A stretch of 64,000 nt of DNA from CALDTK01 sp965215215. GTDB taxonomy: Bacteria > Bacteroidota > Bacteroidia > Chitinophagales > Saprospiraceae. The stretch is taken from positions 3,720,001 through 3,784,000 of the forward strand of contig OZ244043.1 in the NCBI GenBank assembly GCA_965215215.1, read 5' to 3'. Positions 8,704-16,830 of this stretch are shown here, piece by piece. The first letter of the stretch is position 1, and each line of letters begins with the position of its first letter. The position numbers and the translations under genes were made by a program. Below the pieces are notes generated by a model that did not search any database, was not told the DNA's origin, and saw only the letters and a program-made list of their open reading frames with translations.

Positions 8704-9861
8704 ATGGCCAGTGATCGCGTACAGATATTCGATACCACGCTCCGCGACGGGGAGCAGGTACCCGGGTGCAAACTCTCTACCTCGCAGAAGCTCGTTGTCG
8801 CCCGGCAACTCGAACGACTGGGGGTAGACGTGATAGAAGCCGGATTCCCGCGCTCGAGTCCGGGCGATTTTGAATCCGTCTTGGCGATCAGCCGTACCGT
8901 ACGGGAGCCAACCATCTGTGGCTTGACGCGGGCCGTGATGAAAGACATCGACGTAGCGGCGGAGGCGATCAAGCCAGCTCGCGTGCGCCGGATCCACACC
9001 GGTATCGGTACGAGCGATTCGCACGTCTTCGAGAAGTTGCGAACCACCCGCGAAGACGTGCTCGAGCGGGCCGTCGCCGCGGTCAAGTACGCGAAGAGCT
9101 ACGTCGAGGACGTGGAGTTCTACGCGGAGGACGCGGGCCGGACCGACTTAACGTACCTAGCCCGCGTGATCGAGGCGGTGGTAGCCGCCGGCGCTACGGT
9201 GCTCAACATACCGGACACTACCGGCTACTGCCTGCCCGAGGAGTACGGAGCCAAAATCACCTACCTCCGAGACAACGTGAAGGGCATCGAGCGATGTACG
9301 CTCTCTACGCACTGCCACAACGACCTCGGCCTCGCGACGGCTAATTCGATCGCCGGGGCACAACACGGCGCGCGGCAGATCGAGTGCACCATAAACGGAA
9401 TCGGGGAGCGGGCGGGGAATACCTCGCTCGAGGAGGTCGTCATGATCATGCGACAGCACCCGGCACTCAACCTCACGACGGGCATCAACACGGAGCTCCT
9501 CTACGAAACGAGCCACCTCGTGCGCGACCGCATGGGGGCAATCGTGCAGCCCAACAAAGCGATCGTCGGCGACAACGCGTTCGCGCACTCCAGCGGTATC
9601 CACCAGGATGGCGTAATCAAATCGCGCTCCACCTACGAGATCATCGATCCGCGAGACGTGGGCGTGGATCAGTCCAAGATCGTACTAACGGCCCGCAGCG
9701 GCCGCGCCGCACTCGCTTACCGCTTCAAGCTGCTCGGCCACGATCTTACCAAAGATCAGCTCGACGTAGCCTATTCGGAGTTTCTCGTGATCGCCGACAA
9801 CAAGAAGCAAATCGAAGACGGCGATCTCGAACAGATGCTGGCACGCGCGGAGGCAGCTTAA
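8704..9861 (+). CDS. leuA: 2-isopropylmalate synthase, short form
   Basis: The enzyme condenses acetyl-CoA and 2-oxoisovalerate, the first committed step of leucine synthesis. The 385-residue protein has the HMGL-like TIM barrel with FDTTLRDGEQ at 9-18. Metal-site residues by alignment with E. coli LeuA are Asp15, His203, His205 (HCHNDLGLA) and Asn239. The linker region contains HSSGIHQDG. The C-terminal LeuA_dimer regulatory domain of about 120 residues, found in 500-residue enzymes and needed for leucine feedback, is absent; the protein ends shortly after the linker. This short form is known in the Bacteroidota. Homocitrate synthase is a possible alternative, but the adjacent leuCDB genes support LeuA. 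Confidence 0.9.
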   Translation: MASDRVQIFDTTLRDGEQVPGCKLSTSQKLVVARQLERLGVDVIEAGFPRSSPGDFESVLAISRTVREPTICGLTRAVMKDIDVAAEAIKPARVRRIHTGIGTSDSHVFEKLRTTREDVLERAVAAVKYAKSYVEDVEFYAEDAGRTDLTYLARVIEAVVAAGATVLNIPDTTGYCLPEEYGAKITYLRDNVKGIERCTLSTHCHNDLGLATANSIAGAQHGARQIECTINGIGERAGNTSLEEVVMIMRQHPALNLTTGINTELLYETSHLVRDRMGAIVQPNKAIVGDNAFAHSSGIHQDGVIKSRSTYEIIDPRDVGVDQSKIVLTARSGRAALAYRFKLLGHDLTKDQLDVAYSEFLVIADNKKQIEDGDLEQMLARAEAA

Positions 9862-9875
9862 ACGTTTTTCCAGGA

Positions 9876-11270
9876 ATGACTCTCTTCGATAAAGTTTGGG
9901 ACGCGCACGTGGTGTCCGAAGTCGCCGGCGGTACCCAGGTCCTTTACATCGACCGACACCTCATCCACGAAGTGACCAGTCCGCAAGCCTTCGCGGGCCT
10001 TCGCGCGCGTGGCATCCCGCTGCGTCACCCGGGACGCGTCCTCGCTACCGCCGATCACAATGTTCCGACCCTCGATCAGGACAAGCCGATCGCGGAGCCG
10101 CTTTCGCGAAAACAGGTCGACATGCTCACGACCAACTGCGCGGAGTTCGGGGTCGAACTCTACGGACTCGGGCATCCCCGACAGGGGATCGTCCACGTGA
10201 TCGGACCGGAGCTCGGCGTTACCCGGCCGGGGATCACGCTGGTCTGCGGTGACTCGCACACGAGCACCCACGGCGCCTTCGGTGCCGTAGCCTTCGGCAT
10301 CGGTACCAGCCAAGTGGAGCAGGTGATGGCCACGCAGTGCCTGCTGCTCCGCAAGCCGAAGACGATGCGGATCTCGGTCGAGGGCGAGCTCGGTCCGGGG
10401 GTGGGAGCGAAAGACCTCATCCTGTACATTATCGCCCGACTCGGCACGGGCGGCGGTACGGGTTACTTCGTGGAGTACGCCGGCTCGGCCGTACGGGACC
10501 TTTCGATGGAAGGGCGGATGACGGTCTGCAACATGAGCATCGAGATGGGCGCGCGCGGGGGAATCGTCGCCCCGGATGAGAAAACCTACGCCTACCTCGC
10601 GGGGCGACCGGAGAGTCCGGAGGGCGACGCCTGGGACGACGCCGTTGCGTACTGGCGGACGCTGCCCTCGGATGAGGACGCCGCGTTCGACAAAGAGTAT
10701 CACTTCCGCGCCGGAGACATCGCCCCCATGATCACCTACGGCACCAACCCCGGGATGGGGGTCGCGGTAACTGGGGCGGTACCGGATGCATCCGAGCTAC
10801 ACGGCGCCGATAGCGTGCTGCGCGCGGCCGAGTACATGGGGCTAGGAGTAGGGGAGCGATTAGCGGGTAAGGCCATCGACTACGTGTTTATCGGGTCGTG
10901 TACCAACAGCCGGTTGGAGGATCTACGGGCCGCGGCCGAGCTGGTGGCCGGCGGCCGCGTGGCGCCGCACGTTACGGCGATCGTGGTGCCCGGATCGCAA
11001 ACGGTGGCCCGCGCCGCGATCGCCGAGGGGCTCGATCGGGTTTTCGTCGACGCCGGTTTCGAGTTCCGTGGAGCCGGCTGCTCGGCGTGTCTGGGGATGA
11101 ACGAGGACAAGATCCCCCCCGGTCGCTACTGCGTGTCGACCTCGAACCGAAACTTCGAAGGTCGACAGGGGCCGGGCGCCCGCACCATCCTCGCGAGCCC
11201 ACTCACCGCGGCCGCCGCCGCACTCACCGGCAGGATCACCGACGTGCGCGAGCTGCTCGTCGCAGCCTAA
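9876..11270 (+). CDS. leuC: 3-isopropylmalate dehydratase large subunit
   Basis: With LeuD this isomerises 2-isopropylmalate to 3-isopropylmalate. The ATG at 9876 gives 464 residues, the usual family length, beginning MTLFDKVWDAHVV. The open frame extends upstream through leuA but that part is shadow. The [4Fe-4S] ligands are Cys342 (GSCTNSR), Cys402 and Cys405 (GCSACLG). The aconitase-type motif DSHTSTHGAFG is present, as is the C-terminal SNRNFEGRQG. The gene begins 14 bp after leuA. Confidence 0.96.
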   Translation: MTLFDKVWDAHVVSEVAGGTQVLYIDRHLIHEVTSPQAFAGLRARGIPLRHPGRVLATADHNVPTLDQDKPIAEPLSRKQVDMLTTNCAEFGVELYGLGHPRQGIVHVIGPELGVTRPGITLVCGDSHTSTHGAFGAVAFGIGTSQVEQVMATQCLLLRKPKTMRISVEGELGPGVGAKDLILYIIARLGTGGGTGYFVEYAGSAVRDLSMEGRMTVCNMSIEMGARGGIVAPDEKTYAYLAGRPESPEGDAWDDAVAYWRTLPSDEDAAFDKEYHFRAGDIAPMITYGTNPGMGVAVTGAVPDASELHGADSVLRAAEYMGLGVGERLAGKAIDYVFIGSCTNSRLEDLRAAAELVAGGRVAPHVTAIVVPGSQTVARAAIAEGLDRVFVDAGFEFRGAGCSACLGMNEDKIPPGRYCVSTSNRNFEGRQGPGARTILASPLTAAAAALTGRITDVRELLVAA

Positions 11271-11296
11271 ACCTTACCGCGCACACCCCTTCTGCT

Positions 11297-11890
11297 ATGC
11301 TCCCCTTCCGCGAACTGACCTCCACGGCCGTCCCGCTACCGCTCGAAGACATCGACACCGATCAGATCATTCCCGCCCGCTTCCTGAAGGCGACCACCCG
11401 CGAAGGCTTCGGCGGTAACCTGTTCCGCGATTGGCGTTACGATAAGCTCGAGCATCCGATTCCGTCCTTCGTGCTCAATAACCCCGGGTACGGAGGGGAG
11501 ATCCTGGTGGCCGGCGCCAACTTCGGCTGCGGGAGCAGTCGCGAACACGCCGCGTGGGCGATCGCCGACTACGGCTTTCGGGTGGTCTTGTCGAGTTATT
11601 TCGCCGACATCTTCCGCGGGAACGCGCTCAACAACGGACTGCTTCCGCTAACCGTGAGCGCCGAGGTGCTCAACGGCGTGTTTCGAAGCATCGAGCGCGA
11701 TCCGGGAGCGCGTTTTCACGTCGATTTGGAGCAGCAGACCTTCACCGGCCTCGGGAGCGGGGTGAGCACCGGCTTCGAGATCGACTCCTACAAGAAGGAG
11801 TGTCTACTGAACGGGTACGACGATATCGACTACTTGCTCGCACAAACGGATAAAATCAGGGCCTTCGAAGAATCCCGCGTGGAGCACTAG
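11297..11890 (+). CDS. leuD: 3-isopropylmalate dehydratase small subunit
   Basis: This 197-residue swivel-domain partner of LeuC starts at ATG 11297 (MLPFRELTSTAVPL). Typical LeuD motifs are DIDTDQIIPARFLK, GANFGCGSSREHA and the NNGLLPL segment. The gene follows leuC by 26 bp. The same frame is open far upstream, but that part is a shadow of leuC. Confidence 0.96.
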   Translation: MLPFRELTSTAVPLPLEDIDTDQIIPARFLKATTREGFGGNLFRDWRYDKLEHPIPSFVLNNPGYGGEILVAGANFGCGSSREHAAWAIADYGFRVVLSSYFADIFRGNALNNGLLPLTVSAEVLNGVFRSIERDPGARFHVDLEQQTFTGLGSGVSTGFEIDSYKKECLLNGYDDIDYLLAQTDKIRAFEESRVEH

Positions 11891-11936
11891 TCGTCGCGCT
11901 CGCGCGAGCCACTTACAGACGGGTTACATTTCCGGC

Positions 11937-12998
11937 GTGACAAAACACAACATAGCCGTGCTCGCCGGCGACGGAATCGGTCCGGAGGTGATCGCGGAGG
12001 CAACCAAATGCCTCGACGAAGCCGCCGAGCGTTTCGACTTCGAACTAGCCTACACCTACGCTCCCGTAGGCGCGACGGCCATCGACGAAACCGGCGCGCC
12101 CCTTCCGGAATCGACGCTAGCGCTGTGCACCAGCTCCGATGCCATCCTCTTCGGCGCCATCGGACACCCACGCTACGACAACGATCCGGGTGCCGAAGTG
12201 CGACCCGAGCAGGGCCTCCTCGGGCTGCGCAAAGAACTCGGACTCTTCGCTAACCTCCGGCCCGTGCGAGCCTACGACGAACTCGTGGAGCTAAGCCCGC
12301 TCCGGCCCGAACGCCTCAGAGGTGTCGACATGCTTATCGTACGTGAGCTAACCGGGGGTATTTACTTCGGGGAGAAGGGGAGATCCGCGGACGGTACTTC
12401 GGCCTTCGATACCTGCTCCTACTCCGCGTTCGAAATAGAACGAATCGTCGAGGTGGGGCTGCGTGCCGCCGCCGGTCGCCGAGGTCGGCTCACCCTGGTC
12501 GATAAGGCGAACGTCATGGAGACGAGCCGACTCTGGCGGGAGGTAACGCGCCGTATGGCCGCCGAGCGGCCCGACATCGAGCTCAACTACATGTTCGTCG
12601 ACAATGCGGCCATGCAGCTGATCCTGAACCCCACGCAGTTCGACGTGATCGTGACCAGCAACATGTTCGGCGATATCCTCTCGGATGCGGCGAGCGTGCT
12701 GCCCGGTTCCCTCGGCCTGCTGCCCAGCAGCAGCTTGGGCTCCGGGGTGGGCATGTTCGAACCTTGTCACGGGTCATGGCCCGAGGGGGTGGGCCAGGAC
12801 CGGGCAAATCCGGTAGCCGCGATCCTCAGCGGGGCGATGATGCTCGACGAGCTCGGGGAGGTCGCGGCCGCCAACCGAGTTCGGTCAGCCGTGAAGCAGG
12901 TGCTCTCGAGCGGCAAGGGCACCGAGGACCTGCGGCCGCGCGAGAGGGTAGGCACGCGCCGGATGGGCGATCTGATCGCTGCGGCGGTGCGTGGCTAA
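11937..12998 (+). CDS. leuB: 3-isopropylmalate dehydrogenase
   Basis: This enzyme oxidises and decarboxylates 3-isopropylmalate to 2-oxoisocaproate using NAD+. The 353-residue protein starts with GTG at 11937. Motifs include LAGDGIGPEV near the N terminus, RELTGGIYFGEKG for substrate binding, and MFEPCHGSWPE with a downstream ANPVAAILSGAMML for NAD binding. It completes leuA-C-D-B, so all genes from 2-oxoisovalerate to 2-oxoisocaproate are contiguous. The stop codon overlaps the convergent pfkA stop by four bases (12995-12998). No leucine-rich attenuator peptide was seen upstream of leuA. Confidence 0.96.
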   Translation: MTKHNIAVLAGDGIGPEVIAEATKCLDEAAERFDFELAYTYAPVGATAIDETGAPLPESTLALCTSSDAILFGAIGHPRYDNDPGAEVRPEQGLLGLRKELGLFANLRPVRAYDELVELSPLRPERLRGVDMLIVRELTGGIYFGEKGRSADGTSAFDTCSYSAFEIERIVEVGLRAAAGRRGRLTLVDKANVMETSRLWREVTRRMAAERPDIELNYMFVDNAAMQLILNPTQFDVIVTSNMFGDILSDAASVLPGSLGLLPSSSLGSGVGMFEPCHGSWPEGVGQDRANPVAAILSGAMMLDELGEVAAANRVRSAVKQVLSSGKGTEDLRPRERVGTRRMGDLIAAAVRG

Positions 12999-13978
12999 AG
13001 CGCGAGGATCTCCGCGAGCTCCATCATGCTCTCGCTCACGCGCTTCGAGGTTTTGATCGCTTCCTCGAAGGGCGTGTAAGTGATCTCGTCGTTGACGATG
13101 CCCACGGCGACACCGCGCTGGCCCTCGAGTAACCCGAGTACGGCCCCGTTGCCCATCCGGGAGGCGATGATGCGATCGAGTCTGCTCGGAGGACCCCCGC
13201 GCTGCAGGTGTCCGACGATCGCTACCCGCGCCTCCATCGTCGGAATGGCGGCGCTCACCTGCGCGGCGATCTCGGCGGCCCCGCCGTGCGGGTTGCCCTC
13301 GGCCACGATCACCAGGCTAAAGCGTTTGCGCCGCTTCATGCTCTTGCGCAGGAAGTCGATGGTGTCGTCTAAGGCTACGGTACTCTCCGGGATCAGCACC
13401 CGCCCCGAACCGCTCGCGATCGCCGTACTGAGCGCGATAAATCCGTGGTGGCGCCCCATCACCTCCACGAAGAACGTGCGACTGTGACTCTCGGCGGTAT
13501 CCCGGATCCGGTCCACGCACTCCACGGCGGTATTCACGGCCGTATCGTAGCCGATGGTGAGGTCGGTACCGAAGATGTCGTTGTCGATCGTGCCGGGTAC
13601 ACCGATGACGGGCAGGTCGAATTCGTTACCGAAGATCATCCCGCCGGTGTAGGTCCCGTTACCACCGATCACCACGAGCGCGTCGATGTCGTGCGCCTGC
13701 AGACTGTCGAACCCGCCTTTACGTCCCTCGGGCGTACGGAACTCCTTGCTCCGCGCCGTCTTCAGGAACGTACCTCCCCGGTGGATGATGTTGCCGACCG
13801 TCCGCCGCTCCAGGCGCTCGAGGTCGCCGTTGATCATCCCCTCGTACCCGTGGTGGATCCCGTACACGTGCAGGTTGTGGTAGCTCGCCGAGCGGACCAC
13901 CGCGCGGATGGCCGCGTTCATGCCGGGCGCGTCACCCCCGCTGGTCATGACGGCGATTCGTTTGATCTCTCTGCTCAT
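12995..13978 (-). CDS. pfkA: ATP-type 6-phosphofructokinase
   Basis: This enzyme phosphorylates fructose 6-phosphate to fructose 1,6-bisphosphate. The start at 13978 (MSREIKRIAVMTSGGDAPGMN) matches the family; an ATG 39 bases further upstream would add an unlikely basic extension. Catalytic PGTIDND is at residues 128-134 and MGRHHGF is present. Gly108 and Gly129 occupy the two positions that distinguish ATP-using from PPi-using enzymes, so ATP is expected. Asn107 replaces the Asp that contacts Mg-ATP in E. coli PfkA (Asp103), giving GGNGTY instead of GGDGSY. The length of 327 residues is standard. It is probably co-transcribed with the BadF-type kinase 42 bp upstream. Confidence 0.94.
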   Translation of the reverse strand: MSREIKRIAVMTSGGDAPGMNAAIRAVVRSASYHNLHVYGIHHGYEGMINGDLERLERRTVGNIIHRGGTFLKTARSKEFRTPEGRKGGFDSLQAHDIDALVVIGGNGTYTGGMIFGNEFDLPVIGVPGTIDNDIFGTDLTIGYDTAVNTAVECVDRIRDTAESHSRTFFVEVMGRHHGFIALSTAIASGSGRVLIPESTVALDDTIDFLRKSMKRRKRFSLVIVAEGNPHGGAAEIAAQVSAAIPTMEARVAIVGHLQRGGPPSRLDRIIASRMGNGAVLGLLEGQRGVAVGIVNDEITYTPFEEAIKTSKRVSESMMELAEILAL

Positions 13979-14020
13979 TCGCGTCTGTAAGCGGCGCCCC
14001 TCGGGGCGACCGGCCAATGC

Positions 14021-14878
14021 TTAAGCCGGTAAATGACGCTCTAAGCGGTGGAACTCAACGAGTGGTCCGATGGGTTTTTTCTGCACCCGTCCCATATGCA
14101 AGCCCTCCGCCTTACAGGCTTCGGCCAGCAGAGCGCTGTAGTGGTAAGCGACGCTGCCCACGAAGTGGATCGGCAGCTCGCGGGCCCCGTCGTACTTCAG
14201 GACGTGCTTTCGCAAAAACTCGCCGAAGGAATCGAGAACGAGGTTGTGGATCACCGGCTCGTCGCGGTGGTTGTGGATGAAGGGAGAGAAGCTGGCCAGG
14301 AATCGATTCGGTGAAGCCCCGGAGTACAGGCCCTCGGCGATGGAAAGCTTGTTGTGACCCGTCTCGTCTTCGAACTCGGCCCGGAGTCCGCCCGTGAGTT
14401 CGCGGTAGCTGTAGGCGCGCACGAGCCGTTTGCCCAGGTCGACCCCGGAGCCCTCGTCGCCTACGAGCCAGCCGAGGTTGGTTACGTTGTCTATTACCTC
14501 GGAGCCATCGTACAGGCAGCTGTTCGAGCCGGTACCGAGGATGCAGGCTACGCCCGGGTCGGTGCCGCACATCGCGCGCGCCGCGCCGAGCAAATCGTGG
14601 TAGATCTCGATCTCGGCGTTCGGGTAGTACAACCGCAGTGAGTTCACGATACGGTTAGCCCGCACCCCGTCCCACACGCCCGATCCGTAGAAGTAGATCC
14701 AGCAGACGTCGGCGGGATCCACCGCCTGCGGGCAAACGTCGCGAAAGGCCTCTCTTATCTGAGATTCGGAGTGCAGGTTGGGGTTGACCCCAATACTGTT
14801 GACCTCATAGGTAGCGGCGTCGCTGGCGTAATAGACCCAGTCGGCCTTGGATGAGCCGCTGTCGGCAACTAAGAGCAT
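14021..14878 (-). CDS. BadF/BadG/BcrA-type ATPase, probable N-acetylglucosamine-kinase-like sugar kinase
   Basis: The 285-residue protein has the ASKHA ATPase layout. The phosphate-1 motif is DSGSSKADW at 6-14. The mid-protein motifs are CILGTGSNSCLYDG and LVGDEGSGVDLGKRL, followed by a C-terminal FVGSVAYHYSALL. Bacteroidota homologues are annotated as BadF/BadG ATPases and resemble eukaryotic N-acetylglucosamine kinase more than benzoyl-CoA reductase activators. No Fe-S cysteine motif for an activator is visible. Its place upstream of pfkA on the same strand agrees with amino-sugar or hexose phosphorylation, but the substrate is not shown by sequence. Confidence 0.8.
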   Translation of the reverse strand: MLLVADSGSSKADWVYYASDAATYEVNSIGVNPNLHSESQIREAFRDVCPQAVDPADVCWIYFYGSGVWDGVRANRIVNSLRLYYPNAEIEIYHDLLGAARAMCGTDPGVACILGTGSNSCLYDGSEVIDNVTNLGWLVGDEGSGVDLGKRLVRAYSYRELTGGLRAEFEDETGHNKLSIAEGLYSGASPNRFLASFSPFIHNHRDEPVIHNLVLDSFGEFLRKHVLKYDGARELPIHFVGSVAYHYSALLAEACKAEGLHMGRVQKKPIGPLVEFHRLERHLPA

Positions 14879-15199
14879 ACAATCGATTGGGATGACTTAG
14901 CGTCCAAGGTACACGAACGCGGGGTGGAGATGAGCGGTAAATTAACCCCGATGCTGCAACGGTGCGTAAATTTCGACGTTTGGCCAACCCATACCTCCCG
15001 AATAGCAAAACGCGAACGAAAACCATTTCGTGTGGTCTAACACGCGGTAATAAATAGAATTTTTCGGCGTAAAAAGCTGGCTTCCAGGCGCCCTTAGCGA
15101 GTTTTAGCGTAAGCGACCGGTCAACCTTGATGTCACGTACTCGCCCCCCGGGGCAGGGTAGAAGTGACTATGTGACCCGCTCTTTGCATACCCCTAACC
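14879..15199. other. 321-base non-coding stretch upstream of the RNA candidate
   Basis: This stretch lies between the start of the BadF-type gene (minus) and the structured RNA candidate (plus), so it should hold promoters for both. The part around 15041-15077 is AT-rich (AATAAATAGAATTTTT) and is a plausible plus-strand promoter region, though no full TTTG/TAnnTTTG pair is seen. No credible coding sequence was found. Confidence 0.5.
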
Positions 15200-15419
15200 G
15201 TATGCGTGAGTGAACACACACAGCAGGGAACGGTGACCGACCTCGCGGTTGGTCCCTGAGAACGAACTATGACACACGACTCGGCGGTGGGGGCCTGAAC
15301 ACACCCTCGCGATCCGCCGGGTTTAGCCCAACGCCCCGCGAGGGGATCCGAGAACGGCTTTACACATCTCAGCATACTGATACAGAAGCCCCGCGCCTAC
15401 CCGGTACGGGGCTTTCTTT
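15200..15419 (+). ncRNA. Structured RNA candidate, cis-acting leader or stand-alone small RNA
   Basis: A closing stem pairs 15200-15205 and 15207-15210 with 15368-15377 (10 bp, one bulged G at 15206). It encloses two hairpin domains. Domain A has 224-227 pairing with 255-258 around an 8-bp stem, 235-242 with 247-254 (one G-U pair), loop UCGC (coordinates +15000). Domain B has 280-284 pairing with 348-352 around an 8-bp stem, 304-311 with 337-344. An intrinsic terminator follows at 15386-15419. The next ATG is 13 nt beyond it, so the region could be a riboswitch-like leader of the dehydrogenase gene or a separate small RNA. A stretch near 15347-15360 recalls the 3' bubble of 6S RNA, but the junction fold differs. 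No known riboswitch consensus is matched. Confidence 0.5.
15386..15419 (+). terminator. Intrinsic terminator immediately before the dehydrogenase gene
   Basis: An 8-bp GC-rich stem (15386-15393 with 15407-15414) with a 13-nt loop is followed by TTTCTTT (15413-15419). It ends 13 nt before the ATG at 15433. A G-run upstream (15289-15293 plus C15294) can pair with the 5' arm (15388-15392), a possible antiterminator. Confidence 0.8.
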
Positions 15420-15432
15420 GTGCCCCAGACCT

Positions 15433-16311
15433 ATGAAGAAGATCACTGTAGTTGGGGCGGGGACGATGGGCAACGGCATCGCGCACGTGTTCGCCCAGCA
15501 CGGCCACGGGGTAACGTTGCTCGACGTAGACCGGACTTCGCTCGACCGGGCCCGCGCGACCATCGAGAAGAATCTCGCCCGCCAGGTAACGAAGGGGAAG
15601 CTCGGCGAGGACGAGATGTCGGCGTCCCTCGCCCGCCTGCGGGTAGCCACCGAGTTGGCCACCGCCGTGAAAACGGCCGACCTCGTTGTGGAGGCGGCGA
15701 CCGAGAACGAGGCGGTGAAGCTCGATATCTTCCGGCAGCTCGACGCCGCCGCGCCACCGGCGGCCATCTTGGCGACCAATACGTCGAGCATCAGCATCAC
15801 GCGGATCGCCGCGGCTACCCAGCGACCGGAGCGAGTCATCGGCATGCACTTCATGAACCCGGTGCCGATCATGCCGCTCGTCGAGGTGATTCGCGGCTAC
15901 GCGACGGATGACGCGACGACGGACGCGGTGATGGAGCTGAGTCGCGGCGTCGCCAAAATCCCCGTCGAGGTCAACGATTACCCCGGCTTCGTGAGCAACC
16001 GCGTGCTCATGCCGATGCTCAACGAGGCGATGTACGCGCTCTGGGAGGGGGTGGCCGGCGTGGAGGAGATCGATACGGTCATGCAGCTGGGTATGGCGCA
16101 CCCGATGGGCCCGTTGCACCTGGCGGACTTCATCGGGCTCGACGTTTGTTTGAGTATCCTCCGGGTGCTGCAAAGCGGCTTCGGCAAGGAGCGATACGCC
16201 CCCTGTCCGCTCCTGGTCAACCTGGTGGCCGCCGGTAGGTTGGGCGTGAAGACGGGCGAAGGCTTTTACCGGTACAACGCGACCGACAAAAGCAAAGCAC
16301 CGGCGCTGTAG
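15433..16311 (+). CDS. 3-hydroxybutyryl-CoA dehydrogenase
   Basis: This enzyme interconverts acetoacetyl-CoA and 3-hydroxybutyryl-CoA with NAD(P)H. The 292-residue single-unit protein starts MKKITVVGAGTMGNG, with the dinucleotide motif GAGTMG at 8-13. The catalytic His139 lies in GMHFMNPVPIM. The C-terminal dimerisation domain contains DYPGFVSNRVLMPMLNEA and GVKTGEGFYRY. It is not fused to an enoyl-CoA hydratase, so it resembles Hbd/PaaH rather than FadB. No other beta-oxidation gene is adjacent. The start fits family alignments exactly, which places the ATG right behind the terminator at 15386-15419. Confidence 0.95.
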   Translation: MKKITVVGAGTMGNGIAHVFAQHGHGVTLLDVDRTSLDRARATIEKNLARQVTKGKLGEDEMSASLARLRVATELATAVKTADLVVEAATENEAVKLDIFRQLDAAAPPAAILATNTSSISITRIAAATQRPERVIGMHFMNPVPIMPLVEVIRGYATDDATTDAVMELSRGVAKIPVEVNDYPGFVSNRVLMPMLNEAMYALWEGVAGVEEIDTVMQLGMAHPMGPLHLADFIGLDVCLSILRVLQSGFGKERYAPCPLLVNLVAAGRLGVKTGEGFYRYNATDKSKAPAL

Positions 16312-16317
16312 CCCGCA

Positions 16318-16755
16318 CTACGCGTCGTCTTCCTCGTCGATCCAACCCCAGTCGTAGCTCGGATCGGCGTCTTTGAATTCGTCGATATTGCGGCGGTCGA
16401 GTTTGGTGGGGCGTCCCGCGCCTCGCTCGCGCGCCTCGCCCTGCGAGCGGGCGATGTGCCAGGCGTCGAACTTCTGCATTTCCTCGGCGGGCGTGAGGTC
16501 GGTGTAGCACGTCACGGCGATCGGCGCCCCGACGCGCTTTTCGATGAGGCGGAGCACCTCGTACTGCATGTCGTAGCCGTTGCGGCGCACGTGCAGCGCG
16601 GCACCGGGCGCGATCGTGGCGCTCGGCTTCAGGGTTTTTCCGGCGAGCTTCACGTGGCCCTGCCGGCACACCTCGCTGGCGATGGAGCGGGATTTGAAGA
16701 GGCGCACGGCCCAGAGCCACTTGTCGACTCTTACTTTGGAGGGGTCTTCGGCCAT
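16318..16755 (-). CDS. S4-domain RNA-binding protein, Hsp15 (HslR)-like
   Basis: The start at 16755 (MAEDPSKVRVDKWLWAVRLFKSRS) gives 145 residues; the ATG 33 bases upstream adds a tail without family support. The S4 domain occupies about residues 8-70, with RVDKWLWAVRLFKSRSIA and GHVKLAGKTLKPS. An acidic and aromatic C-terminal tail ends DWGWIDEEDDA. E. coli Hsp15 binds stalled 50S subunits carrying nascent chains, and this homologue probably has a related ribosome-rescue role. It is convergent with the dehydrogenase gene (6 bp apart) and divergent from terC. Confidence 0.88.
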   Translation of the reverse strand: MAEDPSKVRVDKWLWAVRLFKSRSIASEVCRQGHVKLAGKTLKPSATIAPGAALHVRRNGYDMQYEVLRLIEKRVGAPIAVTCYTDLTPAEEMQKFDAWHIARSQGEARERGAGRPTKLDRRNIDEFKDADPSYDWGWIDEEDDA

Positions 16756-16830
16756 AATTATCGTTTGCGGGCTACGGTATCGAAACACCCACCCGGTGTC
16801 TCGGTGTTGTACGGTACCAAATACCGCCGC

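Noticed and set aside
9384..9875. Upstream extension of the leuC frame
   Set aside because: It overlaps leuA completely. The LeuC family start at 9876 (MTLFDKVWDAH) fits exactly.
10898..11296. Upstream extension of the leuD frame
   Set aside because: It is an arginine-rich shadow of leuC. LeuD starts at 11297.
12995..13978. PPi-dependent phosphofructokinase
   Set aside because: Glycines at positions 108 and 129 indicate an ATP-using enzyme.
13979..14017. Upstream ATG for pfkA giving 13 additional residues
   Set aside because: The family start is MSREIKRIAVMTSGGD at 13978. The extension is arginine-rich and unsupported.
15145..15180. FMN-riboswitch-like start CGGGGCAGGGT
   Set aside because: The following conserved segments and pairing do not occur, and no riboflavin gene is downstream.
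15220..15262. Cobalamin-riboswitch-like string GGGAACGGTGACC in the RNA candidate
   Set aside because: Only part of the core is similar. Spacing between GGGAA and GGTG is wrong, and the GCCACTG and CCTGCC elements are missing.
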